From contig CBDCMP010000007.1 of the NCBI GenBank assembly GCA_965218985.1, positions 1,984,001 to 2,048,000 on the forward strand: DNA of 64,000 nt. The letters run 5' to 3'. The notes below the pieces were generated by a model. That model was not told where the DNA came from and did not search any database. It was given only the letters and a program-made list of their open reading frames with translations. Each line of letters opens with the position of its first letter. Position 1 is the stretch's first letter. The stretch is from Pseudopedobacter sp965218985 (GTDB lineage Bacteria; Bacteroidota; Bacteroidia; Sphingobacteriales; Sphingobacteriaceae). Both the position numbers and the translations under genes were made by a program. Below are positions 9,456 through 19,559 of this stretch, piece by piece.

Positions 9456-11762
9456 TTAAAATTTAAAATTAAAGCTCACACTTGGAATGATTGGCAGAAG
9501 CGACACCTGTTTCGCCTGTGGTTGCTTTGTTGCAGGATCAGTGGTTAAATACACAAAATAGGGATTGGCCCTGCTGTATATATTGTAAAAGCCAAATACC
9601 CATTCTCTTTGATAAGGGAATTTTTTGAATAATTTCGCCTCTTTTTTGTTCGAAAAACTAATGTCTAATCGGTTATAGGCTTTTAATCGGCTGTTATTTC
9701 GGCTGGTGTAATCATAATAATAATTATCATACAATGAGCCATCCCCGTACACCAGCACTTTTCCAGCCGGTAAGGTATAGGGTCTTCCAGTGTAATACAC
9801 TAAATCGGCAGATAAAGTCCATGTTTTGCTCAGCTCATAGCTTGCCGCAACAGAAAAATTATTGGTCCGATCGAATGAGGAAGAGAAGGTTTGTCCGAAA
9901 TTCAAATCGGGAAACTGCTGGGTAGATTTAGATAAAGTATAGCTTGTCCATCCTGTTAAACGGCCAAAGTTCTTTTTTACAAAAAACTCCACTCCATAAG
10001 ATTTCCCCTTTCCAAAAGTGAGCACTTCGTCAAGATTGGTGTTCAATAAAATCTGGGTGCCTTCCTTAAACAAAACCTGGTTCTTCATGGTTTTATAATA
10101 CACCTCCACACTGGTCTCTATCTCATTCTCTTTAAAGTTTTTGAATAGCCCCAATGCCACCTGGTTGCTGGCTTGAGGTTTGATCTTAGCACTGCTGGTC
10201 AGCCAGATGTCAGCAGGCAATGAAGCAGTGCTGCTGGGCACCAAATGCACAAACTGGTTCATCTGCGTGAAAGACGCTTTAAGAGAGGTTTTTTCATTTA
10301 AAGAGAAACGGGTGGTGATACGCGGTTCAATATTGGAATATGTTTTTCCAGAGGCATTAAATAAGGGGATACGCACCCCATAATTCACTGAAAATTTGTC
10401 TGAAAGCTGGTAATCATCATTGATGTAAAAAGCAGCTTCTGTTGAATACCTTTTGCTTAGGCTATCTGGGCTGATGGTCACCTTTTTTCCTTTTTTAGGG
10501 ATTTTTGCAGAAACTGCTCCGGGATAAAGGGTGTGATAAGTGTAGCTTGCGCCAAATTTAATGGTGTGCTTGGTGTTTGGTGTTGCGGTAAAATCTGTTT
10601 TTGCATTCAGATCTTTGATACCGGTGTACAAAACCTGATAGTAGCTGTTTTGGGCAGTTCCTAATTGCAAATGGTAATCATTATAAATCAGAGAGGTGTT
10701 GGAGAATATTTTATTCCCATACAAATGGTTCCATCTTAAACTGGCGGTGCTGTTGCCAAAATTCGTCCCGTAATTTAAGCTGTTTGAACCCGTATATGCG
10801 GCATCATCATTTCCTTTAAATACACTTAAGAACAAGTGGTCATCCTTGCCTAATTCATAGTTTATTTTTGCGTTCAAATCATAAAATCGGTAGGAGGTGG
10901 TTTTGGAAGTCTGTTTTAAAAAGAGGTCAATATAACTACGTCGCCCAGAGATGATGAAGGAGGATTTGTTTTTTTGGATAGGCCCCTGAAAAGTGAGGTT
11001 GCCGGAGATGAGGCCCAATCCACCCTCGGTTTCAAATTTCGTTTTATTCCCTTCCTTCATTTTTATATCCAGGATAGAACTTAAACGCCCTCCGTATTCT
11101 GAGGGGAAGCCCCCTTTAACCAGCTTCACGCTGTTGATGGCATTTACGTTGAATGTGCTGAACAAACCAAACAGGTGACTGGGATTGTAAACCGTAGCTT
11201 CATCCAACTGAATCAGGTTTTGGTCTAAATTACCTCCACGTACATAAAAACCTGTAGTGCCCTCCTGTCCTCCCTGGACCCCGGGCAAAAGTTGAATCGT
11301 CTTCAAAATATCATGTTCTCCCAACAGCACCGGCAGTTCTTTGATGGCTCTGATTGGAATGTCAATCACACCCATTTGGGCCTTTTTTACATTGTCCTCA
11401 TTACGGTTGGCACTCACTACCACTTCATTTAGGGTGTTATCTGCCGGCTGAAGCAGAATATCAACTTGGATGCTCTTTTTATTTACAATTTGTTTGGCCA
11501 CGGGTTGGTAGCCATTATAGGAAATCAAAATAGCAGTGGTGTCGGCAGCAGGAAAGGTAAGGGAGTAATAACCATATTGATTAGAGGTGGTCCCGATCTT
11601 TAATTTTGGAATCTGTATAGCAGCACCTATTAGGGCTTCTTTGGTGTTGGCGTCCCTTATATAACCACTAATGGTGATTTTTTGAGCAAAAGAGAGAAAA
11701 GGGCAAAAACATAAAATCAGGAAGAAACTTTTTAAAATGACACCTTTCTTTAAACAGGACAT
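9456..11762 (-). CDS. TonB-dependent receptor with carboxypeptidase-regulatory-like domain
   Basis: 768 aa. The signal peptide ends near FLSFAQ (about 27). A CarbopepD_reg_2-like domain follows (ITISGYIRDANTKEALIGAAI), then a plug (NEVVVSANRNEDNVKKAQMG, YVRGGNLDQNLIQLDEATVYN) and a large beta barrel ending in SVSFNFKF with a terminal Phe. There is no STN domain, unlike the homologue at 12687, so it probably does not signal to an ECF sigma itself. It heads an operon with DUF4249, hydroxylase and DUF2147 genes. The GGNLDQNLI plug motif is shared with its neighbour, so the two receptors are related. Confidence 0.94.
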   Translation of the reverse strand: MSCLKKGVILKSFFLILCFCPFLSFAQKITISGYIRDANTKEALIGAAIQIPKLKIGTTSNQYGYYSLTFPAADTTAILISYNGYQPVAKQIVNKKSIQVDILLQPADNTLNEVVVSANRNEDNVKKAQMGVIDIPIRAIKELPVLLGEHDILKTIQLLPGVQGGQEGTTGFYVRGGNLDQNLIQLDEATVYNPSHLFGLFSTFNVNAINSVKLVKGGFPSEYGGRLSSILDIKMKEGNKTKFETEGGLGLISGNLTFQGPIQKNKSSFIISGRRSYIDLFLKQTSKTTSYRFYDLNAKINYELGKDDHLFLSVFKGNDDAAYTGSNSLNYGTNFGNSTASLRWNHLYGNKIFSNTSLIYNDYHLQLGTAQNSYYQVLYTGIKDLNAKTDFTATPNTKHTIKFGASYTYHTLYPGAVSAKIPKKGKKVTISPDSLSKRYSTEAAFYINDDYQLSDKFSVNYGVRIPLFNASGKTYSNIEPRITTRFSLNEKTSLKASFTQMNQFVHLVPSSTASLPADIWLTSSAKIKPQASNQVALGLFKNFKENEIETSVEVYYKTMKNQVLFKEGTQILLNTNLDEVLTFGKGKSYGVEFFVKKNFGRLTGWTSYTLSKSTQQFPDLNFGQTFSSSFDRTNNFSVAASYELSKTWTLSADLVYYTGRPYTLPAGKVLVYGDGSLYDNYYYDYTSRNNSRLKAYNRLDISFSNKKEAKLFKKFPYQREWVFGFYNIYSRANPYFVYLTTDPATKQPQAKQVSLLPIIPSVSFNFKF

Positions 11763-11860
11763 ATAATCTTATTTGAGTTTAATTAATAGAAAGACAAATC
11801 CATTTAAGAATAGTCCTATATCACTCAGAATAATATTTAAGAAAGAGGAGGTAATGCTCT

Positions 11861-12685
11861 TTATTTAACCAGTGTTTTTATCTCTGATTTTTGGGAGGTG
11901 ACATCCGAACAGCTGAAATAGCCCAAAGCGTTTCCTGATACGTTGCCTTTAATTTGTCCGGGAGTGGAAGAGAACAAGCTCTTCCAATCTGTTTCCTGAA
12001 AAACACTGTAGAGATATTTTTCATACAAAGCTGACACAGAGAATTTATAAATACCTATAGTATCAGTTGGATTAAAAGCATATTCGGTCCTTTCCTCCAG
12101 AATTGGAGATAAGCCATATGGAGGAGCGTAAAAATGAATAAATGAATAATACGGAGAAGCATCAAATGAAGAAGGAGACCATGCTCCGTTACCTGGCAAT
12201 TGATAAAAAAGCTTAGCTGCCTTTGCTGCGTTAAAAATATGTTTTGGAATAGAAACCAATATTTTTTTATTCTCTTTTTGTGTGCTAAAGTTAAGCTCAG
12301 AAAAGGTTATTGAAGCCACTTTTTTAAGGGTATCAGTCGCATTATATGTAAGCCCATTGTAAATTATCTTTAGATGATAAGGTTGGTTATAGCACTTGTT
12401 ATCAAGTAAAACCGTGGAATAAACCCCAGCAACCTGTGTGAGTTTTAATGGAATGTCATTGATAAAAACTTCGGCATTGTTTATCGGTATGATGCTATCA
12501 GAAATTGCATAGGCAGGTTTTGTGATTTTTATGAATTGTTCTGCAGCAAGGCTATTCACGCCACCTTCAATAACCAGTTCATATTTAGTCTTTGGTTTTT
12601 GAAAAGCAAGTCTGTCGATCAATTCTTTTTTACAGGAGAGAAAGAACAAACAAAGGCAAAAAACAAATATTCTTGCTACATTCAT
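11861..12685 (-). CDS. DUF4249 outer-membrane lipoprotein
   Basis: 274 aa from the ATG at 12683-12685. I prefer this to the longer frame from 12742, because it gives a clean type II signal peptide (MNVARIFVFCLCLFFLSC, Cys 18) and starts 1 bp after the receptor stop. The mature part begins KKELIDRLAF and contains KTKYELVIEGGVNSLAAEQ, the usual DUF4249 opening. It pairs with the STN-bearing receptor at 12687 and presumably acts as its surface binding subunit. It is clearly divergent from the lipoprotein at 8557. Confidence 0.88.
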   Translation of the reverse strand: MNVARIFVFCLCLFFLSCKKELIDRLAFQKPKTKYELVIEGGVNSLAAEQFIKITKPAYAISDSIIPINNAEVFINDIPLKLTQVAGVYSTVLLDNKCYNQPYHLKIIYNGLTYNATDTLKKVASITFSELNFSTQKENKKILVSIPKHIFNAAKAAKLFYQLPGNGAWSPSSFDASPYYSFIHFYAPPYGLSPILEERTEYAFNPTDTIGIYKFSVSALYEKYLYSVFQETDWKSLFSSTPGQIKGNVSGNALGYFSCSDVTSQKSEIKTLVK

Positions 12686-12686
12686 A

Positions 12687-15210
12687 TTAAAATTTAAAGC
12701 TATAAGAAACAGTTGGCAAGATACCCGAAAATGATTCTTCAAAACCTATATTCCTGTTTGGTTCATCTTGCCCTATTCTGAAAAACAAAGGATTTCTACG
12801 ATTGTAAACATTGTATATTCCAAATGTCCAGGTACTTTCCCATCTTTTTTTACTACTATCAGTCTGTTTTAATTTTGGTTTCAGCTCCCCGGCAAAATCT
12901 AATCTGTTAAAATCAGGAAAGCGGGAAGTATTTCTTCCTTCGTAAATTGGGACTTCATTACCATTGCTGGTATAAAACCCTACTGGTAAGGTCACTGCTC
13001 TTCCTGTTTGATAATTGAAGAGCGCACTAAGTGTAAATCTTGAGGTGATGAAATAACGGAGATGAAGTTTAAGGTCATTGGGTAAATCATAGTTCGCAGG
13101 ATACCTAGCTCCGTGGTTAACTTCATCAATTTTCCTGAATGTTCTGGAATAGCAATAGCTTATTTTAGCAGAGAACTTACCTACCTCTTTATGTAGCGCC
13201 GTTTCAAAGCCGTAAGCAGTGCCAGAACCAAATCTCAACTCATTTTCAAAGGATGGATTTAATATAATCTGGGAATGGTCCAATAAATCAGCCTGATGGT
13301 AAAATCTTTTATAATAAACTGATAGGTTTATTGCACTGGAATTATTCCTCAGATAGGTATAGGAGGAGGAGATCATATCAGATTGTTGGGGTCTGATATT
13401 CCGGTCTGCCGGTAACCAGGTTTCCAGGGAAGAATAAGCTTGCTCGTTATTTTGGATCAACTGCAGGTTTTGGGTATTTCTGGTATAAGTGAATTTTAAT
13501 ACTTGATCTTTATTTAAATAAAACCCTAACTGTATGCGGGGTTCAAGATTAAAATAGCGGGTTGAACTCCCATAACCCTTATTCTGTTGCAGTTTTTCAG
13601 CCACGTTAAAAGAGCCTACTCTTATCCCATATTTTAGCTGAACTAACTTTGAAAGTTTTAGGTCCTGATTATAATATAAATCATATTCCAGAGCACTAAG
13701 TCTATTTATACTGTTGTTTATATCTTTTGGTTTGGTTTCGCCAGGTTTAAAATGGTGTCTGGTGCCCACACCTCCAAATTGGATCAAATTATCTGGCTTT
13801 TTATAAAAAGTGAAATCTGCTTTCCAAGTAATATCACTGATGCCTGTGAGCCAACTCATGGTATTAATTGTAGAACTGCTAAGACTTAAATCATTACTGT
13901 AATTGCTGTAAATGGCTGATAAGTTTAAAAACAACCGTGGGCTGTAAATATGATTTAATCTTAATGTAGAGGTGGTGTTTGTCCAATCATTTGCATAATT
14001 ATTGTCTGAAAATAAATGATCAAAACCGTGATAAACAGAGAAATATATTCTGTTTTTTCTATTCAGGATATAGTTACTTTTGAAATTAAAATCATAGTAA
14101 TTGGCATTAATGCTGAAGTATTTGAAATCATTATTGTATAAATCGGTTAAACTTCTTCTTACAGAAAGCAAATAAGAGCTTTTATTTTTGAGGATTGGGC
14201 CCTCTGCTGCCAATCTCGCAGATAATAAACTTGCACCTCCTTTAAAATGATAATCCGTTAAACTTCCTTCATCCAGTTTGGTATCAATCACAGCGGATAA
14301 TCGTCCTCCAAAATTAGCCGGGATATAATCCTGATAAAGATCTACACTTTTAACCGCATCAATATTAAAAATGGAGATCAAACCAAAGAGATGGGAAGGA
14401 TTGTAAATAGGAGCCTCATCCACCAAAATCAAATTCTGATCTAAATTGCCACCCCTCACGGATAAACCTGAACTTCCTTCTGACGGATTTTTAACACCCG
14501 TCTGCAATTGTAATGCTTTAATTAAATCCACTTCTCCGGCATAGAAGGGCATTTGCTTTACCTCTTTTAATGATAACGTTCTAACAGATCTTGATAGCTC
14601 TAAAGAATCGTTTGAAGCAGTCGGAACGCTGATATTGACCTCTTGTAGTGTTAATGGTCTTTTTTTTAGTTCTATGTTTTGGTAATCATCTTTATTTAGC
14701 CTCACGATTTCGTTTCTTGCCTGGTAACCAACATAAGAGCATGTAATTGAATATTCGCCGGGTAAAAGCGAAATAGAAAAATAGCCATACTGGTTAGAGA
14801 ACTGCTTTATTCCATCAATCTGAATGCTGACACCGATCAAGTTCTCCCCTGTTTCTTTGTCAGAAATGATACCGTGTAGCGTATAGAATGGTGCTTTTTC
14901 CTTTTTAATGACCACGCTATTAGCCACTATTTCATAAGTCAAATTTGTGTTGGATAAAATATACCTAAGAACAGTGCCGATGCTTTGCTCCTTAAAGTTT
15001 TGGGAATTAATTTTTTGGTTTGGGATTATTTCAGGGTCATAAGCAAAAGAAACTTCACTTACCTTCTGAAGCTGATCTATGGCTTTAGAAACAGGTGTTC
15101 TGTTTAAGGAAATGCTGATTTTTTTATCCAAAAGGGCATTCTGGGCAAAAACATCCGGCACCAATAAGAATAAGCTGAGTCCTACTGCTAAACTGCTTTA
15201 AATAACTCAT
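12687..15210 (-). CDS. STN-domain TonB-dependent receptor (apparent frameshift in signal peptide)
   Basis: About 840 aa. From 15164 the frame reads an STN domain (DKKISISLNRTPVSKAIDQL), a carboxypeptidase-regulatory-like domain (FYTLHGIISDKETGENLIG), a plug with VRGGNLDQNLILVDEAPIYN and a barrel ending SYSFKF. The only in-frame start is TTG at 15164, which would leave no full signal peptide. An ATG at 15208-15210 in another frame encodes MSYL. Removing one base from the AAA at about 15196-15198 joins it into MSYLSSLAVGLSLFLLV, a good signal peptide cut after FAQ. So the gene has a 1-base insertion or an assembly error. The STN domain fits control by the FecR/sigma pair just upstream. Confidence 0.88.
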
Positions 15211-15278
15211 GAAATGAATTGCCAAGCTTCGCGATTTAAATTTGGACTAATTTAAGCATTAAAGAGGTGATTCTGATT

Positions 15279-16277
15279 TCAGAACTTTGATTCTATGTAT
15301 ATGACCTTGTTTTTTGAGGTAACTTTAAGATTTAAGGTTCTGGATATTACCAGTAGAATGTTTTTAAGGTTCTGATCTTTAAATTCGGCAGTGAACCTGC
15401 GGCTTTTGATTTCCGGATCAACAATGATTATTTTTTGATGATAAACAGCCTCTAAAGTAGCAAAAACTTCTGTTAAGGGTGTATCATTAAAATAAAGATG
15501 ATGATCTACATATGCTTTATAATTATCATCTCGGATTTTAGATTTTACTGTTTTTTGGCTTTCCAAATTATAAGATGCAGTTTCTCCTGCAGCTAAATAG
15601 GTTATTTCAGCACCGGTTTTAACTTTTAGTGCAACCTTACCGGAGTTTACCATTACCTTGATTTGGCCCTCCATTACCCTAAAATTGAAACTTGTACCAA
15701 TGTCAGTAACTTCTAGATTTTTGTAATGGATAGAGAATGGCTTTGCTGGGTTATGTACAATATCCAGGAAGCATTCGCCTGTCACCAATTTTAGTTTTCT
15801 TTCTTTATTAAAGTCATCTTTTGAATAGCTGATAATAGAATTGTTGTTGAGCGTAAGTTTTGAGCCATCTGGTAAAATAAAATGTTTGGAAAGGTCAGAC
15901 GTTTTTAGTGTGACTGTATCCCACGGTTTTAAAAAATAGAAAACACCGGATAAAATCAGTAGGAAAGCCGCTGCAATTCCTATCCATTTTTTTAATTTTA
16001 GTGTGATTTGCTTTGTTTCTTCAGGCTTATTATCCCCGTTTAATTTTTGATGAAGATTTTCCAAAGATGTTTGAGGATTAAGCTCCAAGTATATTTTTAA
16101 AAGACTGAGTTCGTCTTCAAGTTTTATCATATCTAAATACAAGGAATCATTAGAAGGATTCGATTGTCTCCATTCTAATAACTTTTTTGCATCAGTTGAT
16201 GAAATAGTTCCTTCCCGCTCTTGTATCATCAACGGGAGATAGAAAGATTCTTCTTCATTTAAATTAAAACTATTCAT
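15279..16277 (-). CDS. FecR family anti-sigma factor
   Basis: 332 aa. The cytoplasmic part (about 1-95) is followed by one membrane helix (WIGIAAAFLLILSGVFYFL, about 97-115). The FecR domain has FILPDGSKLTLNNNSIISY and GECFLDIVHNPAKPFSIHY, and the C-terminal DUF4974 domain has FNDTPLTEVFATLEAVY. It should transmit the loaded state of the receptor at 12687 to the sigma factor at 16300. The sigma gene is 22 bp upstream, and the receptor begins about 70 bp downstream. Confidence 0.95.
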   Translation of the reverse strand: MNSFNLNEEESFYLPLMIQEREGTISSTDAKKLLEWRQSNPSNDSLYLDMIKLEDELSLLKIYLELNPQTSLENLHQKLNGDNKPEETKQITLKLKKWIGIAAAFLLILSGVFYFLKPWDTVTLKTSDLSKHFILPDGSKLTLNNNSIISYSKDDFNKERKLKLVTGECFLDIVHNPAKPFSIHYKNLEVTDIGTSFNFRVMEGQIKVMVNSGKVALKVKTGAEITYLAAGETASYNLESQKTVKSKIRDDNYKAYVDHHLYFNDTPLTEVFATLEAVYHQKIIIVDPEIKSRRFTAEFKDQNLKNILLVISRTLNLKVTSKNKVIYIESKF

Positions 16278-16299
16278 TTCTTATCAGACAGCTATTAAA

Positions 16300-16887
16300 C
16301 TAAAAAGTCCTATATAATAATACAAAAATCAACAGGATGACGATACCATTTCCTAAAACTTCTTTCAACTTTTTATAGGCATAAGTTAAATGGTTTTTAA
16401 CTGTTTTTACAGAAATATTTAGTTGCATAGCTATCTCCTGCTGCTTTTGTTTCTCATATTTGCTCATCAAGAGAATCCTCTTGCATTGTGGGGGTAGATT
16501 TTGGATGGCATTTTCCAATGCTATCAATTTACTTTCTATAACTGTGGCTTCATCATCAGGATTGTCAAACTTGTTAAAAAATTCATCTTTATATTTATCA
16601 TGATGTTCATTTAAGGCTTTTATTTTTTTGATGGCGTTTAGAGAAGTGTTAATCACTGCTTTGGATAAATAGCTGCCAAGGGAATGGACGATTTTTAGAG
16701 AAGAAGATTGCTTCCAGACTTTAATAAACACATCATGAACCACTTCTTCTGAAACCTCCTGGTCCTGGGTGTATTTAAAAGAGAGCATAAAGAGTTTTTT
16801 GTATTGGCTCTGGTATAATCCGTCGAACGCTTTCCGGTTCTTTAATGCTATTTCATTTAAAATTTCCTGATCAGATAATTCATGCAT
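16300..16887 (-). CDS. ECF sigma-70 factor with hydrophobic C-terminal tail
   Basis: 195 aa. Region 2 includes FDGLYQSQYKKLFMLSFKYT and VVHDVFIKVWKQ. Region 4 includes LPPQCKRILLMSKYEKQKQQ and the helix-turn-helix EIAMQLNISVKTVKNHLTYA. After region 4 it ends in a 17-residue apolar stretch (GNGIVILLIFVLLYRTF) long enough to touch or enter the membrane. It is first in the module sigma, FecR, STN receptor, DUF4249, so it should activate the receptor genes. Confidence 0.95.
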   Translation of the reverse strand: MHELSDQEILNEIALKNRKAFDGLYQSQYKKLFMLSFKYTQDQEVSEEVVHDVFIKVWKQSSSLKIVHSLGSYLSKAVINTSLNAIKKIKALNEHHDKYKDEFFNKFDNPDDEATVIESKLIALENAIQNLPPQCKRILLMSKYEKQKQQEIAMQLNISVKTVKNHLTYAYKKLKEVLGNGIVILLIFVLLYRTF

Positions 16888-17004
16888 GATAAGATTAAAA
16901 ATAGTTTTATGATTCTTTGGCTTTCCATAACGGAGATGAGCTTGGGAATTTCAAATAAAGCACCTAATCTTGATTAAATTTTGAATAATAAGGGAGGACC
17001 GGCA

Positions 17005-19449
17005 TTAATTTATAACTTGTGGTAAGGCTCCTTCATTTTCATCCTTTTTAAAATCCAGCTTCCCAAAGCGGTAGGCAAAGACCAAACCAAAAGAGCGAAA
17101 AGGGATTTGCCGGTAGGAAGTTCTTGTGGAATTATCAGAATAGAGGGTGCTTTCCTGTAGAACATATTTATTGAATGGATTGGTTGCAGAAAAACCGATA
17201 CTTCCTTTTTTGTGGAATAGCTGTTTTCGAAAAGCTAAATTATACAAGAAAAAAGCAGGTCTTTTACCTTGTATATTATTTTCAGGTGAGTTGTAATTGC
17301 CAAACAGTTCTGCACTAAAGTCAGAATTAAATTCGTAACTGGCATTTAAATTTACCCTGCACCTCAGGCCATTCACATTCGGCCCTCCGGTGTATTTATT
17401 CACAATGGTTTGGTTGGCCACAAACATATTCGGACGTAGGGTTAATTTGCTGCCAAAAGGAATGGAACCAGAAATACTCATCCCTTCTCTTATTTCTTCC
17501 CCGATATTTAAACGGGTGTTCAAGGTGATATTTTTATAGGTGGAATCGCCAACAATATAACTTGGATAAAAAGTGGCGAATGATTTAATATCCTGACTAT
17601 TATGACGATAGAACAGGGAGATGTTTAAGTTGCCCCCCTTTTTGTAATTTTTATTGAAACCCAATTCAAAATTATTCCCAATTTCAGGTTTCAGATTTGG
17701 ATTCCCTGTAGACGCATTCCTCGGATCTGAAAGATCAAGGAATGGATTTAAATCTTCGTAATCAGGTCTTTCAATCCTATAGCTATAGCTTAATTTCAAG
17801 CTGTTTTTATTCTCGAAATTATGTGCAATCACCACTGATGGAGCAAAAGTGTTATATGGATCGATCTGAATTTTGCCCACCTGAGAGTAACTGGCGTCAG
17901 AAAATGTTCTTTCATATCTCAAACCCGATTTCACATCTAAATAGTTGAACATTTTATAAGTTCCTGATAAGTAGGCGGCATAAATATTTCTTTTATAATC
18001 TAGGCTATTGGATTGCGTAGGATTAGGAATAAATTCCTGTGTACCGTTATTTAAACTGTTGACTAAAGAATTCCCTTTAATCGAATTCACAACGGTTTTA
18101 ATCCCTGTTTCAAAGATGAAATCCTCGCTTACCGGATAGGTGTAATCGATATTCGCTTCCATTTCATTGTCCTTACCCTGATTATTGCTTTTCAACCCAG
18201 AAAATGGATTTCCATTCAAAAGTGCTTCCTGCTGTTTAAAAGAAGAGAGGCTTTTACCTAAACCCGCATTGGCCTCAATGTTCAACTCTTCGCCGTCTTT
18301 TTCAAAAGTTTTTTGATAAGCAAAAGTCAAGTCTACCGCATGTTCATTAAAATGGTTGTTGGCATTTAAAATGGAGTTGGCATCACTTACAAGCTGGCTT
18401 CCCTTAAAAGTTTCCACATGCTGATTGTTGAAGTTCCCATTGTTGTTGTTAAACGCATCGTACCCAACAGCAGCGTTCACATTGTTCTTTTTATTGATGT
18501 CCCAATCTAAACTTACCCCGGTACGGATGCCGTTTCTCTTGATATTACTGTAGCCATCCTGAATGAGGGTGTTAGTGGTATCTGAAAAAAAAGAAGATCG
18601 GTTTGTTCCATTTAAACCTTTGGTGTTGAACTGGTTGTTCCCGCTAAAAAAAGTGCTGATCCCGAAATCCCCTTTTTTGCCACTCAGGTTTACAGAGCCG
18701 TTGTTTCGCCGGGTCCCCCCCGATAAATTCACACTGCCATTCAGCCCATAGATATTATTCTTTTTGAGGATGATGTTGATGATTCCGGCTGTACCTGCAG
18801 CATCATATTTTGCACCCGGACTACTGATCACTTCTATACTCTTGATCTGACTTGCCGGAATAGATTGCAACGCATCGGCAACACTGCTCCCAAAAATGGT
18901 GGATGGTTTGCCATTGATTAAAAAGCGTACTCCGGAACTTCCAAGGAGTTGCACATTTCCATCAATATCAACGGTTACCTGCGGCACTTTTTTTAACACA
19001 TCTGTGGCCACACCACCTTGAGAAGTCAAATCGTTTTCAGCGTTGTAAACTATCTTGTCGATTTTATTTTGGATGATGGGAGCATTTGCGGTAACCGTGA
19101 CACTTTTCAATAGTTTGCTGCCCGAATTCAGCATTACATCTTTCAAATCAGCTAACCTGTTTACTTCATCTATGATGATATGATCAATGATTTTGCGCTG
19201 GTAACCGATAAAATCAATGGTGATTTTATATTCAGCATCCTTTAGGTTACTCAAAGAGAAATCTCCTTTTTCATTAGTGACCACCCCGTCGATAGGCTTG
19301 GTTTCTCCACTTTTGTACAGGCCAATGGAGGCATAATCAATTGGTGCTCCTGAGAGGGAGTCAATCACATGACCTGTTATTTTCCCTACATTTTGCGCTT
19401 TTAAAGAAAAACTGTAGAATAGTATTGTTGCTAAAAAGATATATCTCAT
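17005..19449 (-). CDS. TonB-dependent receptor / outer-membrane beta-barrel protein
   Basis: 814 aa. A signal peptide (MRYIFLATILFYSFSLKAQ) precedes a carboxypeptidase-regulatory-like domain (GKITGHVIDSLSGAPIDYAS, about 22-105). The plug has NAENDLTSQGGVATDVLKKV, FLINGKPSTIFG and SPGAKYDAAGTAGIINI. The barrel is of the outer membrane protein beta-barrel family 3 type, with SYSYRIERPDYEDLNPF. It has no STN domain and no partner lipoprotein, and stands alone between the sigma gene at 16887 and the COG4705 gene. The ligand is unknown; this class is often metal- or peptide-related. Confidence 0.92.
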   Translation of the reverse strand: MRYIFLATILFYSFSLKAQNVGKITGHVIDSLSGAPIDYASIGLYKSGETKPIDGVVTNEKGDFSLSNLKDAEYKITIDFIGYQRKIIDHIIIDEVNRLADLKDVMLNSGSKLLKSVTVTANAPIIQNKIDKIVYNAENDLTSQGGVATDVLKKVPQVTVDIDGNVQLLGSSGVRFLINGKPSTIFGSSVADALQSIPASQIKSIEVISSPGAKYDAAGTAGIINIILKKNNIYGLNGSVNLSGGTRRNNGSVNLSGKKGDFGISTFFSGNNQFNTKGLNGTNRSSFFSDTTNTLIQDGYSNIKRNGIRTGVSLDWDINKKNNVNAAVGYDAFNNNNGNFNNQHVETFKGSQLVSDANSILNANNHFNEHAVDLTFAYQKTFEKDGEELNIEANAGLGKSLSSFKQQEALLNGNPFSGLKSNNQGKDNEMEANIDYTYPVSEDFIFETGIKTVVNSIKGNSLVNSLNNGTQEFIPNPTQSNSLDYKRNIYAAYLSGTYKMFNYLDVKSGLRYERTFSDASYSQVGKIQIDPYNTFAPSVVIAHNFENKNSLKLSYSYRIERPDYEDLNPFLDLSDPRNASTGNPNLKPEIGNNFELGFNKNYKKGGNLNISLFYRHNSQDIKSFATFYPSYIVGDSTYKNITLNTRLNIGEEIREGMSISGSIPFGSKLTLRPNMFVANQTIVNKYTGGPNVNGLRCRVNLNASYEFNSDFSAELFGNYNSPENNIQGKRPAFFLYNLAFRKQLFHKKGSIGFSATNPFNKYVLQESTLYSDNSTRTSYRQIPFRSFGLVFAYRFGKLDFKKDENEGALPQVIN

Positions 19450-19559
19450 TACGGAATCGATGTTCGATTATTTGCACATAATTATCCCATAATTCTGAAG
19501 TAATTTCGTATACAATGATTTTGTTACAAATGCTGCCTGCTGCCTTGATGCTAACGATT

